Below, piece by piece: positions 15,491-28,515 of a DNA stretch of 64,000 nt. The notes beneath the pieces are model-generated. The model had not been told where the DNA came from. It did no database searches and was given only the letters and a program-made list of their open reading frames with translations. How positions within the stretch are numbered: position 1 is the first letter of the stretch; every line of letters starts with the position of its first letter. This DNA comes from Aquila chrysaetos chrysaetos (lineage: Eukaryota > Chordata > Aves > Accipitriformes > Accipitridae), in the NCBI RefSeq assembly GCF_900496995.4, contig NC_044006.1, forward strand, positions 32,239,120-32,303,119, read 5' to 3'. Both the position numbers and the translations under genes were made by a program.

Positions 15491-16439
15491 GGGGGGGGTT
15501 GCTGTAATGTTGCAAACAGGCCTCCAGAGCTGGAGGTGGTAAGCCAGCTCCCCTACATGGTCATGACAACACGTAGCCATGGGGAGGGCTGTCAACAGCC
15601 AGCGAGGTCCTGTCTGCCCCACAGGCCACTGCAGAGGGTACGCTAGCTGCTTCTGACAAAGCTGAGGAAGCTTTGTGAATACCGAGGCAGGGTTACTGAA
15701 GCTGGGTCTGACAGAGATTTATGTCTTTTTAAAAGTCCCTCATCCCTCTGAGGGTGCGGTTGAAACACTGGAAGCTGCCAAGCAGCACCGGGATTCCTAC
15801 AGGAATTTGGGGTGGGAAGGGGGGGGGCTTGACAGCCTCGACAATACAGAGCCTTAGCAGTGCCTGCAAATAATTAAACACAAATGTAGTTAAAACAAGT
15901 CACCGTGGCCCAACTTAAATGTCAGACATGTTCTGTGTAACGCACAGATCACTTTTTCCCTTGCCGACCCTTTTCCATTCATCTTTCCATTGAGGGCTGC
16001 TCAGGTTACCGTAGGGATGGATGAAAGGGCATATATGTAACAGGAGCCAGATGAAACCATCATCCAGTGCACCAAGACTCAGCCTGAGAAAAAAAAAATC
16101 TCTTTTTGAGATTTCAAAACCTAGGTTTCCTTAGGTGCGTTTGGTTTGGGTTTTTTTTTACATTCATCACAGTGTACATCTTCCCTTGCTTTCAGCTGGA
16201 AGCACGGCCCGTTTGCTCTGTGCAGTATGGAGTGTGGAAGTACCAGGCACAGAAGGTGTCTGAACTCCATCAGGAAAGCCTGTCACCATCACCTTTGTCA
16301 GTCTCTTCTCCAAGCCACGGGGGTTTTGCAAGTCAGCTCAGCTTCTGAATGCTTCCCTGCCTCTCTCTCTCACCCGTGTACGCAGCTTTTCCATTTCATG
16401 TCTACTGAGGATCCTTAGAAACTTTTTATTTTTCTCTGA

Positions 16440-16793
<354 letters not shown>

Positions 16794-16863
16794 TAGGCAG
16801 CTGCTGACCCCCAGATACTCTCAGGATTTCTCAATGCATTAAAAAAACAGCCTAAACCCCTGA

Positions 16864-17019
<156 letters not shown>

Positions 17020-17602
17020 TAGGAAGGGCAATGCGCACCCTCCTGGGAACACGTCCTGGGCGAAGGCTGAGCTTGCACACGTCGGGTGGACGCCAGCCCT
17101 ATGTGCACCCCTTTGTGCTGCTCCTAGCCTCCCTGGTCGGGCAACCCTGTGAAGTGGGGCCATTTCCCACCCAGGACGGGGCAGGTGGGAGGGCTCTCAA
17201 ACCCATCACACATGCCCCTGCCCTGAAACTAGCTCTTCATCCTACTCTGGGTGGCTGACGGCAGTCTCCAAAGCCTATTTTCCCCTCTCTAATTGGCAGC
17301 TGCACAAAAATAATGAATAATCAGGTATTTCAGCATTTCTTGCATCGTTGCCCATCAGGCAATTTGGCACACTATAGGCCCCTTGATTTGGATCCGTTTC
17401 TGGTGGAGCTGTCCTGCACGCTCGCTGAGGGCAGAGTTCTAAGCAGGAGGCTCCTCATCCCGTGTTCCTCTGGGTGGACTTGCATTAGTTCTTGAAGCAC
17501 TAGGGTGGCCTTTGCTTGGGTACCCTGTTGCTCCCCTCCTCCCTCCTCGGCCTTCCCTGAGTAACCCCTTCCCTCCCTCTCTCTTCTGCTCCTCCACTGC
17601 AG

Positions 17603-17813
17603 CTTCCCGGCTGTGGCAGTGGCCACGCTGCGGTCGGGCAGGTTGCAGAGCCTGCTGCTGGAGTCACTGCGTGTGGATCGGGAGCTCTGGGAGAGCCACG
17701 GCGGTGCCAAGGGCCTGAGACCCCTGCTTCGGACCATCGACAGGCGGGCACGCATCCTGCTGCGGTACATCCAGGAGTGCAACCTGACGGTGTTCGAGGA
17801 CTCGCCGCGCTGA
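17603..17813 (+). CDS. GASK1A: GASK1A last coding exon
   Basis: Starts after CTCCACTGCAG (17602), completes the split codon from 17018, and ends at TGA (17811-17813). It encodes the C-terminal helical part (LQSLLLESLRVD, WESHGGAKGL, RARILLRYIQECNLTVFED), including an N-L-T sequon. Together the four exons give about 417 residues plus whatever lies upstream; as I recall, mammalian GASK1A is about 575, so the N-terminal stem seems shorter here. The ATTAAA near 18622 and AATAAA near 20168 are candidate polyadenylation signals, neither supported by other evidence. Confidence 0.92.
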
Positions 17814-20800
17814 GCTCCTCTGGCCGGCACGGCGCGCCTGCCTTGCAAATCCCAGCAGCAATGGATGTACCCCACGCCCTCAGCGTGGGAGATGTAAGAC
17901 TGCATGCGGGTGCTTGGCTCTCCAAAAGGTGTTTCCCCCCGCCTTGTAGAATACCCTGGAGAAGGAGACAGGATCAGAAGGAGTAGGATAGAGGAGGAGA
18001 TGTCTCCTGAAACAACCCACAACTGCTTGAGAAAGACAAGTTATCAAGTAAAGGTCTCAGCATGGATTTTCAAAGGAGGGGCACATCCGTGAGACTTTTT
18101 GGGTGCCTTCACCCCCTCTACCCCAGCAACTTTGAAAACTGGAGGCTTGGACAGTTGAACAGCCTACGGGGACCCTGGGAAGGGTTAAAGAAGCAGTGAG
18201 AGGCACTGCTCAGGGCTAGGGGAAGTCACTGGCAGCCTTTCCATGGCTTGCACTGGGCTTTTTGATGACGCCTTCGCTGTTCCCAAAACATCCCAGGCAA
18301 AGAGGCTGGAGTGGCATGGGGGAAGTGGAGGGGAGCTTTCTCAGTGGATTAAGCAGGGGCAAGTTGCCCAAGCTGAGCTCTGTCTTTCCCCCCGCGGAGG
18401 TGATGCGTGCCTGGGAGTGAGCGCCGAAGCTGGGGCCAGGCAGGACCCCGACCGCAGGCAGCACATGGCAGCAACTGCCCTCACAGAGCTCGTGGTGCCG
18501 TCCCCAGCGAATACTGTCTGTGTGCCTTGCGCCATGCCGCAGCAGGCTTGGGCTGCTGCCAAGGTGCATTTTTGAGTGTGGGATTTGGAGATTTAAATCT
18601 CTTACTCGCTCTTTCCCTTCGCTGTCAGGGGATTAAAACGCAAACCTACCCCAAGCTCTGCCACTTGTGAAAAGCACTCCTGCCTGCTCTCTTAGGCACG
18701 GCTGCGTGAAACTCTTTCCAAGGCTTGCAGAAATATCTTCCTGAAACGCCAGGCTATTTCAGCAGAAGGCAATCAAGTGCAAAATGCTTTCTGAGCACCC
18801 TGGCACCTCCGGCAGAGCCCATCCCGCTCCTGTCACCCCTTAGGCTCTTGCCCAGCAGCCCACTGTGATGGGGCACAGCAGCGTCCCAGCCAGGCAGGTC
18901 CTCAAATGTCAGGGCTGAGAGATAATTCAAAAGCAAAATGAACATGAGGAAAAAAGATACAGGGATGGGCTCTACCAGAGCCTCTCACTCTGTGCAGTGT
19001 GTTTCCCAGATGAGGCATGCAGTCAGTGTTTGCTTGCCAAGAGCAGCCGGTTCCTGGCCTGTGGGCTGATGGTTTGCCACCAGGAGAAGACTTCTTAAAG
19101 GGTCCTCAGGGAGCAGCCCTCCATTTCTTGAGCGGTACATCCTCCATGCTTGAGGCACCCCAAGTTACCTGTGCCTTTGGAAAGTCTTAGTGAGACCGGC
19201 ATGGGCACCTGCGCTGTGCTGCTGTCCCATTGCCCTAGCTTGGGAGAACACGGGCATCCACGCAGTGGGAGAGGCAGAAAAGGTGGGCACTGATGCTTTC
19301 CCTGCTCCATCCCTCTCAGCACCATGTCAGTTTTAGAACCTGCAAGGGGATACTTTAACACCCATGCTGATAAGCACAAGCAATTACCCTTTCTTCCCTT
19401 TTTCCTCTTGCTGAGGAGAAGATGAAGCAAGGTGTGGGTGACATGAATCAACAAGTGCGAGTGCTCTCAGCAAGTGTCGGCACTCAGCATCGCGGGCATA
19501 TCAGCATCCAGATCGCCGGCAACATCTTACTGGAGACCTGCCCTCCAGCTAGCCAGGGAAAGCCTTTCCCCCATCACCCCCTCCACCCCATGAGTTATCA
19601 CCCAGTTTGCTGCGCCGTGGGATGGATGACTGTTGGGGAAGCCCCGCTAAAGCCCAAATCATGGGGATTCATTATCAGGAGGTGAGCTTAGCCTATAAGC
19701 ATGGAGGAGAACAAAATAACTCCTCCTGGGTCCTGTGAAAAGCCATGCCCTGGTGCGACCTTATACGAATGAAGGAGACTAAATGTAACATAATTAAATC
19801 CAGAAAATATGCTGTGAAAAGCTATGTGGTAACAAGAGCATTAGTTAGGATGTGTAACATCAGTCATAGTCTTGTTTTTCTCATTAAAATGAGAAATTTA
19901 ATTAAAAGAGAGGTTTTCATCCCATGTAAGCCAAGTTCTCAGTGAGAAGCAAGAGGAAGGTGGGGCACTGTGCAGTGGCCAAAGCTGTAGACTTTGCTGT
20001 GCTGGAACAGCAACAGCTTTTGCCTTGCCTTTGGTTGCATCTGCTTGACCTTAACATTGCACAAGATAGTGGGGATTTTTCTAGGGTTTTTTGCATGTCC
20101 TTAGTTGTAATATGTGAGTTTGCTGGCTAAACACATATGGGAGCATCCGTAGGCAGTTACACACGTGAATAAAAATTGCTCTTGATTTAACAAAGAGCCA
20201 TGTATGTATAAATGAGAGAAGCAAAATCCATGATCTTGCTGAGACTGATCATTAGTCTCCTCCAACCAGTCATTTTTTCCATGGGCTTGTCTATGTAGCC
20301 AGCAAAGTGCACAGGCTCTGAACTGTGGTCACGGCTGTTTTGAGAAATCCTGTGGACTGCTCTTGTCTGAGCCTTTACAATGTAGTGTTGGGTTCAGTTT
20401 GCTCCAGCTATGAATGTGTCATATTTCCTATGATAAACTTATTTTTATGGTTTTATAATGTAGTTATAAAAATTCACTTGGGGCCATGCTTGACAAACAA
20501 GATCTCAGCTCAGCAGTGATCCTGTTCTAACCAAATTTCACCCGGCATCATCACGGATCATGTTGGGGTGGGGTAACAAAAAAAGGACACGGTCCAAGCT
20601 GGCTGTGGTGCTGGGGCAGGACTCCTTTGGCTTTAAGAAGGCAGCAGCAGCTAAGGAAGGGAAAAAACAGTGGAGAAACAAGTTAAGGCACCTTCCCTGG
20701 GCTTGCAAGTGCTGAAGTGCAAGTGAGTCCCAGTGGGGGCAATTAAAAGCAACCCCCATCCTACCAAGGATGCTCTTGCTAGCACCACTGGTGACAGGAT

Positions 20801-21298
20801 GGAGGAGAGCAGCAGCAAGGAGCCAAGGCCATTGGGAAAGTGAAGCTGTCTGCATGCGAGTGCCCCTGGGGGCCCAGAAGCACGGGCACGAGCTGCCGCT
20901 CACGCCCCACATCAACCGAAAAGACCCAGGGTGAAAGCCAGATGCAGCCATCCTCCGCCTTGTTCTTCCCCTGGTCACTTCAAGACCTGCCAGAAAAGCC
21001 CGTAAGGTTTTCCTCGAGGTGCCAGGCAGCGTTCCAGCCAGGGCTCCTTGCAGGGGGGCATCCCTGCGGCACCCTCGTGCCCACCCTGGGCACTGCGGGA
21101 ATGTGGGGCTCGAAGCCGGTGCTCAGGGAATAGCGTTTGAGAGCGTGGGCGTGCACCCTCACGGGGCTTCATGAGGAGGGAACCGCTTCTTTCCACAGTG
21201 ATCCAGGTGGCATGATCTGTGTTCAACACAGCCCATCAGCTGGCAGAAAACAGGGCTGGAGGAAGGCAGGCAGGGGCCAGTTCAGCTCCAACCAACTG

Positions 21299-21510
21299 AA
21301 CGCATGCACATGCATGCATGCAAACACATGCACCCCCACCCCTGTGCATGCATGCACCCGCATAAACACACAGATATGCATGTGTGCACACATGCATGCA
21401 CATTCCCCCATGCATGCACACACTTGCATGCACATCCCCCATGCACGCATGCACACGCATGCATGTGCATCCCCCCATGCACACCGACACCCACCCAACC
21501 CCCCCACCAG
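21299..21510. repeat. CATG/CA-rich alternating purine-pyrimidine low-complexity tract
   Basis: About 200 bp dominated by GCATGCA, ACACATGCA and CACATGC variants, interrupted by short C runs. It is mostly alternating purine-pyrimidine. ORFs through it in several frames are low-complexity His/Cys/Met strings and are not genes. Confidence 0.85.
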
Positions 21511-23364
21511 GCGCACTACTCCTGTTCAGCCTGTTCTTAACCCCCCCAAAGCTGGTGACCCCCAAACGCCGCCCCAGAAGCCTGCTCCAGTGCTTTGCTG
21601 GCCTCACCCTCCATAAAATGCTTTTTTATTGCTTTTAAGGACCACTTATTGAGCTGCCCATCGCAGCCACAGGACACCAGATAGCCCTTGCAGCAGTCCT
21701 GTCCAGACCTCACAGAGCAGCCCAAGCACCCGCTGAACCCACGCACTGGCCAGAGATGACACCAGTGGGGTGGCACTCGGGGGTGACACTCAGAGACCCC
21801 ACAAGATGCTCAGCAAAACTCACCCAAGCAATCCCTGTGTCGCATGGGGGAAGCATGGGCCAGCAGCTGCCTGAAAGGCAAGAGCTAGCAAGTAATTCCA
21901 AATTTATTGTTAAATTGCTGGATATAAAAATAATCTGACTTTTAGAAAGCAATTTATTTATGCTTTCAGTACTTGCTTAAATATTTATGCGGAAAAGGAA
22001 AAAAAAGTCCACTCTGACATAGGACTATCGTTGTAGCAACCGCCTTTAAGATTAATGGAAGTAAATTAGCCTGATGTTTTATTTACATCCAGCAAAGCAA
22101 TAGATAAACTCTCCTCGTGATGGATTTTCTTCATTAGTTGGGCGAACGCCTAAGGTACAGCTTTTGACATTGTTTCTTCCAAGCGGTTAGACAAACAGTT
22201 TATCAAAAGAGTATAAAATTGTCAGGAAATGAAGCAGATTAATGACCAGTAAAGGGAAGATCATTGAATTTATGATATAAGTAGCAGTATCAGTGGAACT
22301 TAAGAAATGGCTTATTAGATAACCGACATGTACACGCATGCAGAAGCGCTCAGCCCCCCCTGGATCCTCTGCCCTGGCAGCGGCTGCTCCCCAATTCATC
22401 CCTTCATGGAGGTCTCTCCACTGAGGCTTCACCTCCCTCCTCCTTCCCTCCCCTTAGGTCTGGGTTTATTCTGTAACTCTCTCATTAGAGCTTGTGAACA
22501 TATTATTTTCTCCCAATTAAAAACCTCTTAGACTGGAACAGCTTCAGGGACAATAACCTTGTCTTAGTGCCTGCACAGCAATAATGGTTTCCGCAACCTC
22601 ATTTGGTGATTTTGGCTGCTATTACAGCAGTGATAATCATACCAATAGCAACAACAATAATATGTAGGACTTCTCCGGTCTTTTGATTCTTTGGAAAAAA
22701 AATCCCCCAGCATTAGCGGTTTATGGATCCCATATGGCTCCTCCAGCAATTACCTCTGGAATGATAATTAGCTGTCAGATAAGCAAATAAGGGAAAGGAG
22801 ACCGGGAAGCTGGGGGAAAGGAAACATTCCTTGCAATGGCAGAGGGGCTGTGCTTGTGGGTGTCCAAGGTGTCTGCCCCCCCAGGCATGAGCTCGGGTTT
22901 TCAAGCTTCAGAAGAGGGATTTTGGGTGCAAGGACGACTAAGAAACACCAATTTAACCGCTGCCATGGATCTCGGTCTCCCAGTGCTGTCTCCAGCAGGT
23001 GGCATTGACTCGACAGGCTGTCTTTTCCCTGCGCTTGCCAAGAGCGTCTTAAAAGTTTCATCTCTGGACCGGCAAATTTCAAGCTGCTAGAGCATCATTA
23101 ATTCTCTAATTCCCTTGCAGCCTAATCTGCCCAGCTGTACTTTATATCCCTCCACCACCACCTTTTTCCTTCTGTTACTGTCTCTTTCCAATGAAAATCC
23201 AGATTTGTGGAAGCAGCAGGTTGCTCCAGGCTGGGAACATCGGGAAGCAGGATGGAGCAGGACAGCTGCTTGGAGGACGAGAGGCCGCAGCAGCCAGGGT
23301 TCTGCCTGCCCAAGTGTGGACCCGTGTGCTCGGCAGCTGCGTGAGAAAGCAACCTTTCTTCCCT

Positions 23365-23427
23365 GCATGGTGTTTAAAATGCAGTGCATGGTGTTTAAAA
23401 TGCAGCGCATGGTGTTTAAAATGCAGC
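23365..23427. repeat. Three tandem copies of a 21-bp unit
   Basis: Copies at 23365-23385, 23386-23406 and 23407-23427 differ only at the last base of the first copy. Each unit contains GTGTTTAAAATGCAG. There is no coding context. Confidence 0.95.
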
Positions 23428-24009
23428 TGTGCAGAGGTGCAGGAACGGCTCTTATTATTTAAAAACCTATTGCAGGGACCAGTCCAAAAGTCCTGAAGTT
23501 TAGGAGTTCTGAGGAGCGCTGATGATCCTACCAGAATAGCAGGCCTCCAAATACTTCCCAAAATAGCTCTGGAGGATGAGGTCTCTTAAACTTGACCTTC
23601 CCATTGTGCCTACTCGAACATGCTGTGCCTCTTCTTCACACAGCACAGAGCGCCATGGGCATGGAGGGGTTTAGTGTCTCCAAGCTTGCAAATGAAGTGT
23701 AAGGACAATCCCCCCAAAGGAGACACCATTAACGAAGCGATGGAGGTAAAACTCTTGCTGTAAGTCTTTGACAAGGTGGACTGGATCTGAGCGTGGACAA
23801 GCCTTTCTCTCCAGGGTCACCCAGGCATTTGTTCTTCTCTGGTCAATCAGCTGTTGTGGGGTTATGCTGGCCTGCACCTCGGCTCTCTGCAAAGGGCATC
23901 TTCATGGCTCTTTCTGGACTGAAGACCTCAAATGGTGGTCAAGTTTCCAAGAACTCGTCCTCTGGAGTTATTCTGGTTGCCCGCTGTTTTGGTAGGATTG
24001 TCTCTGAGA

Positions 24010-24659
24010 CAGCAGGCTGTCCTCCCCCCCAGCCCGTGGAGAGGAGCGGGGGAGCAGATGCCCACCTGCAGCCTGGGGAGGGCCCCACGCCAGAGCAGGG
24101 GGGTGCCCCTGAAGATGGCCGTGACTCCATGGGAGAGCCTGCGCTGGAGCAGTTCATGAAGGACTGCAGCCCGTGGGAAGGACTCATGCCGGAGAAGTTC
24201 ATGCAGGACTGTTTCCCATGGGAGGGACCCCATGCTGGAGCAGGGGAAGAGTGAGGAGTCCTGCCCCTGAGGGAGAAGAAGCGGCAGAGACAAAGTGTGA
24301 TGAACTGACCCCAACCCCCATTCCCCGTCCCCCTGCGCCGCTGCGGGGGTAGGTAGAGAAAATCAGGAGTGGAGTTGAGCCGGGAAGGAGGGAGGGGTGG
24401 GGGGAAGGTGTTTTAAGGTTTGCTTTTACTTCTCATTATCTTGTTTTGATTTGATTGGTAACAAATTAAATTGATTTTGTGTTTTTTTCCCCAAGTCAAG
24501 GCTGTTTTTTGCCCATGACCATAACTGGTGAGTGATCCCTCCCTGTCCATGTCTCGACCCACCAGCTTTTCATTGTATTTTCTCCTCATCCCACCGGGAG
24601 GGAGGATTGAGCGAGTGGCTGCATGGTACTTTGCTGCTGGCAGGGCTTAAACCACAACA
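24010..24659 (-). mobile_element. Truncated solo LTR of an avian endogenous retrovirus
   Basis: Read on the minus strand it begins at 24659 with TGTTGTGGTTTAAGCCCTGCC, closely resembling the start of a family of avian ERV LTRs I recall. The GGTGGGTCGAGAC, CTCACCAGTTAT and ACACCTTCCCCC segments are also typical. It continues into imperfect tandem units resembling TGCTCCAGC..GGGTCC / CTTCATGAACTGC (24040-24240). Similarity fades around 24010, so the far end looks truncated. No internal retroviral genes are attached. Family assignment rests on remembered consensus, not on a search. Confidence 0.65.
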
Positions 24660-26408
24660 AGGAGAGGCGAGGAGGAGGAAGGGCAGAGATGTCAGGTCTT
24701 TTCTTGAAACTTGTGAGCTTTCTTGACCGATACCAGGAAATAATATTTCAGTCTGCAGGGGTGTTAACTCAGCATATGGGCTGCCTGACCTTTCCCCAGC
24801 TGTCTGGAAGTGGCAGCGTGTGGTGATACCTTCAGAAAGCACCAGAAAGTGGTGAAGATTTTTCCTACTAGATACTCAGCCTTGGGAAAGCGGAGAGAAA
24901 CTCTCCAGAGATGGTTCAGTCCTGTCACCCCAGTGCAGCCAGACGAATATGGGATTTTTCAAACCAGGTATAGGGAGGAGCCCAAGGAAAATGTGAGTGT
25001 TGCTCTGCATACAAACAGATGGGACATGCCCACGCAGGGGGTATTTCCCCGGGGGGCGGGGTAAGCACGGCTCAAGCATGCTGCTGGCCAAGCTCTCTGC
25101 TTGAGCAGGCATGGGACTGCCTCTTCCAGTCCCACTTTTTGGGTGAGTTTTGCTCCATTGGATTTCATTTGTGGCCATATCCGAGCAGGCATGGGGTTTT
25201 TATTGCAGGATGAGGCTCGTGGCGCAGGCTACGCTGCAAGTGTTGCCATATTTTTGCAGGTGTTCGATTTTAATTGCCCATTCTGGCTGCATCAGAAAAG
25301 GCTTGGAGTAAGAAACGCATGTTACGTCCCAGGGCTGTTTATATACATAAACAATCTGGGGTTTATTGCCTTGACCTTTTCTGAAACAAGTTCTTGGCTC
25401 CTCTGAGTTAAGTCTTGAAAAAGGGGGGATCTATTAAGCTGAGCAGCAGATTTGGGCTTCTAGGAAGCGCATCTAGGTGCCAACAGGATACCAGGAGGCT
25501 GAGATTTGCCACAGTTGGGACAAATCTTCTTTAATGGTTTTTGTTCAGTTCACGAGGGTCTGCCAGTTCTGCTCCTTGCCCACAGCAAATAGTCTGGGAG
25601 CAGGGAATTGGTGATCATATTCAATTCAGGGTGATTCAGCACGGTTTTCTTTGATTTGGAGTGAGGGGGAGAGGTGGCTCAAAACGTAGGCACAGAATGG
25701 TCAGGTTAGGTCAGACACTTGTTGCTTTAGCCTTTGAGCGTGAAACCTGGCATCACATGCAAAGACCCATAATTAGGTATACAGAAAGAGTTCATCCTGG
25801 CCATTCAAGCCAAAGTTGAAAGCTAAGGGTGCAGAGACCACAGGTCTCTTTCCCCTCTCTGCTTCTACTGAAGACCAGAGCAATCTGCCGAGGAGCTGCT
25901 CAGAAGCTGGTTGTCACACCTGGCTGGTGACCTCTGCCTGGTGCTGCCAGGCCTCTGCCCAGCTCACAGCGGGTTTGCACACCCCAAGTGCTATTCCCTT
26001 CTCCATCCCTTTCCCCAGGTCCGTCCCCTTCTGTGTGTCCTTGCCATCCTCAGCTGTAGGGTAAGGGGGGGCAGGATGTTGGCCTTGGGTCCTCCAAATG
26101 GTTGGGGTCCAGCTGGAAGGTTAAGATGAGGTAGCTTGTACTGCTTCCTCACCTCAGATAAAAGACATGAAGGTCTCCAGGACCTTTAGCAACCCTAACT
26201 GGTCTCAGAAAAGTTAAACATGTGGACATATGCCCATAGCACATGGAGAGAGGAGGCGCAGAAGCCTGCTCTCCACTACCGGCAAAGCTGCCCGTGTTGG
26301 CACAGGCGAGCTATTCACTGCCACAGACAGCTGGGAGGCTTTGCAGGGTGCTGCAGCTGGTTGCAAAGGGCGAGCAGCCCTCTCCATCCCCACCCCACCA
26401 TGGAGGCC
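24660..26408. other. Intergenic spacer between two LTRs, nothing recognised
   Basis: I see no exon, RNA gene or named repeat. ORFs on both strands are short and lack conserved-looking composition. Confidence 0.5.
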
Positions 26409-27155
26409 TGTTAAAGAATTTTAGTCATGGGTTTCTCTAGGTTTGCTTTATTAACAATTCAGAGTTGGGCCACCACCGCAGTGAATGGCAACCTTCCAAA
26501 ATTTTCTCAGTCTTATATACCTTTTACCACCTATTATCCCAGCCCAAAGTCTTTGTAATTTTCCAGTTGATCTCGGTTACCATGTCGTTATCATTCATCA
26601 TCATCATCTTATCTCATCAATTCTCGTGTCCCGATTCTTCTGAAGTTAGTGGTCGTAGGCAGAAAGTCTCCGGTCACTTATCTTCTGACACATCAAAGAT
26701 CACCTTTGAATTTCTGAAAATCACTCAGGTTGTTTTATTAATTCATCTTACTCTAAAGTTAATCACTTACTCTTATCTATTCTTATGTCTTAGGTCTAAG
26801 ATATTTGTTATGATCTTTCTTCTGTTGATTCAGCTTGACTGGGTTGTAAGCCAGCCATAGTGAAGGCTATACAAGGGACGAATAAGCAGCTTATGCATAT
26901 TGTTTTATAAGCACCTGCATTCTATTAATCACATCTAAACCAATCTCTAATCATTAGTTATATGTCTGATATGAATAGTCTTAGAAACAATGAAGCTTAA
27001 GGCCTAGTTCCCTTTACAGGCCTGAGAAAGGACCTTCCCTGCAGACCTAAGTTTGCAAACTTGTCTTTTTCCCCTATGTGGAGGAACTATATGGAGGGTC
27101 ACCCCATGCCAGGGACTCCTGGTGTGCATTCAGCCCCTCCTAGCTAGCCCCGACA
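26409..27155 (-). mobile_element. Solo LTR (about 747 bp) with TATA box and polyadenylation signal
   Basis: On the minus strand the element starts TGTCGGGGC at 27155 and ends CTTTAACA at 26409, giving the TG...CA ends of an LTR. A TATA box (GTATATAAGA) lies at 26520-26511 and an AATAAA at 26452-26447, about 60 bp downstream of it, followed by a short U5-like end. This order is that of a retroviral LTR. No gag-pol-env is attached on either side. I could not find matching short target duplications at these ends, so the boundaries may be off by several bases. The family is unknown and differs from the LTR at 56949. Confidence 0.65.
26511..26520 (-). promoter_or_regulatory. TATA box of solo LTR
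   Basis: GTATATAAGA on the minus strand, 59 bp upstream of the AATAAA of the same LTR. Confidence 0.65.
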
Positions 27156-28491
27156 CTAAGAAAAGTGGTTTCTGTGGCGGGGTTGAGCAAAAGCACACCC
27201 ACCAAATGAAGTCCAGCTAGTTCTTTATTTGCAGAGCAAACAGCAGAAGGCAAGCCAGTGCTTGCTGTCCCCATCCTGGGGGATGCCCTTGCTGGGCACT
27301 GCAAGCCCTGGGCTGAAGAGCATTCAGGACTGATTTCAACACCGGCCTCCTGCCTGCGCTTCCCACCAAACAGCTGGTTTCAGAGCAGAGCTGGTGGCTG
27401 AAGTGAGGGTGAAGTGGAAGGGCTGATGCCGGTCAACTAGGGAGGCTTTGCCTATGGAGAAGTGCTGGCAAGTGGTCTCAGTGCTCCTGGCTGAGGGATG
27501 AGGCTGGGGGAGCTGGCCAGGGGTAGGCATCTCGCCTCTCCCATGCCAGAAACAGCCAGAAAACCACTGCTCGTACAGCACACCTGAGCTCCAGCGCTGA
27601 GGGGACTTTGGGGCAGGTTGGGGCAGGATGCCTGGGTGGAACACGACCAGTTTACCTGCCCAGCTGCTTTGCTGTGGTCCCGAGGCTTAGGAGGCAGCTT
27701 TGGGAAACCCTTTGGCTGCCATTCCACAGCTCTGTTGTTATCCATGGCCAAATCTAATCAAACGTCCCTGATGTTCCTGAGCAAACAGTGTTTAAAACTT
27801 CAGAGACGCGGGCTCAGGGTGGCTAAGGGAGACTAGCGGGCAAGAAATGCAGCCTCCCTCATAGGCCTTGCGTCAACCAGAAATTTAGGCTGAGGCAGGC
27901 AACAGCCGTGGAGGGGTGAAATCAGCCAGTGTGGTCTTGCCCAGGGTTTTACAGGGAGAGGAGACAACTCATGGGGGAGAACAGGTCCACCCTGCCTGCT
28001 GAGCTACCCCCCTGGGCGATGCTGGGGCCAGCCTTGTTTCAGAGGGGCGGTTTGGGTGCCACCAGCCCCTGTGTCACCAAAGTCCCCCGTAGACTCCGTG
28101 GAGATGCCAGCACCACCTGGGAGCCGTGTACTTTGACTGCACTCAAATAAGCCTTTTGAGAGCAGCAGTGAGGTGATATTTGTCCTGCTTTCTGCCTCTA
28201 CGAAGGCGGGATTAGGACATCAGGAAGTCCTGCTGCTTAATTTTCCCTTGAAGGGACTTGGAGAAAGAAAGGCAAGAAAGAAGAGGGAAGAACAGAGCGC
28301 TGAGAGTGGGCAGCCTGTGTGAGCAGATGTGTAGGAAGAAAGTATTAGGGTAACATGTCTGAGCTTATAATTTGTGATCTTGAGGTGTCCTCAGACACTC
28401 AACCCTCCCTGACGAAAGCTGGTATTTTTAGCACAAGATGCGAAACCTGAGCCAAAGGCCTCCACTGTGGTCCCTGCAGCGATGAGACATG

Positions 28492-28515
28492 CCCCCCCCC
28501 CCCCCCCCCCCCCCC
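28492..28515. repeat. C(24) homopolymer
   Basis: Twenty-four consecutive C; an i-motif / G-quadruplex-prone sequence, and also a common site of assembly length error. Confidence 0.9.

Larger units (their letters stand above)
17814..24009. other. GASK1A 3' flank / intergenic, no further gene seen
   Basis: The proximal part is presumably GASK1A 3' UTR; the rest has no recognisable exon. It contains the CATG-rich tract at 21299-21510 and a 21-bp tandem triplication at 23365-23427. Positions 19780-20520 and 21900-22300 are AT-rich with nothing recognisable. Confidence 0.5.

Noticed and set aside
21137..21616. 159-codon ORF rich in His and Cys
   Set aside because: Its composition is simply the translation of the CATG repeat tract; ORFs occur in all frames there.
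26581..26610. CAT/ATC microsatellite-like stretch as a separate repeat
   Set aside because: Only a few units, and it lies inside the solo LTR; not a distinct element.
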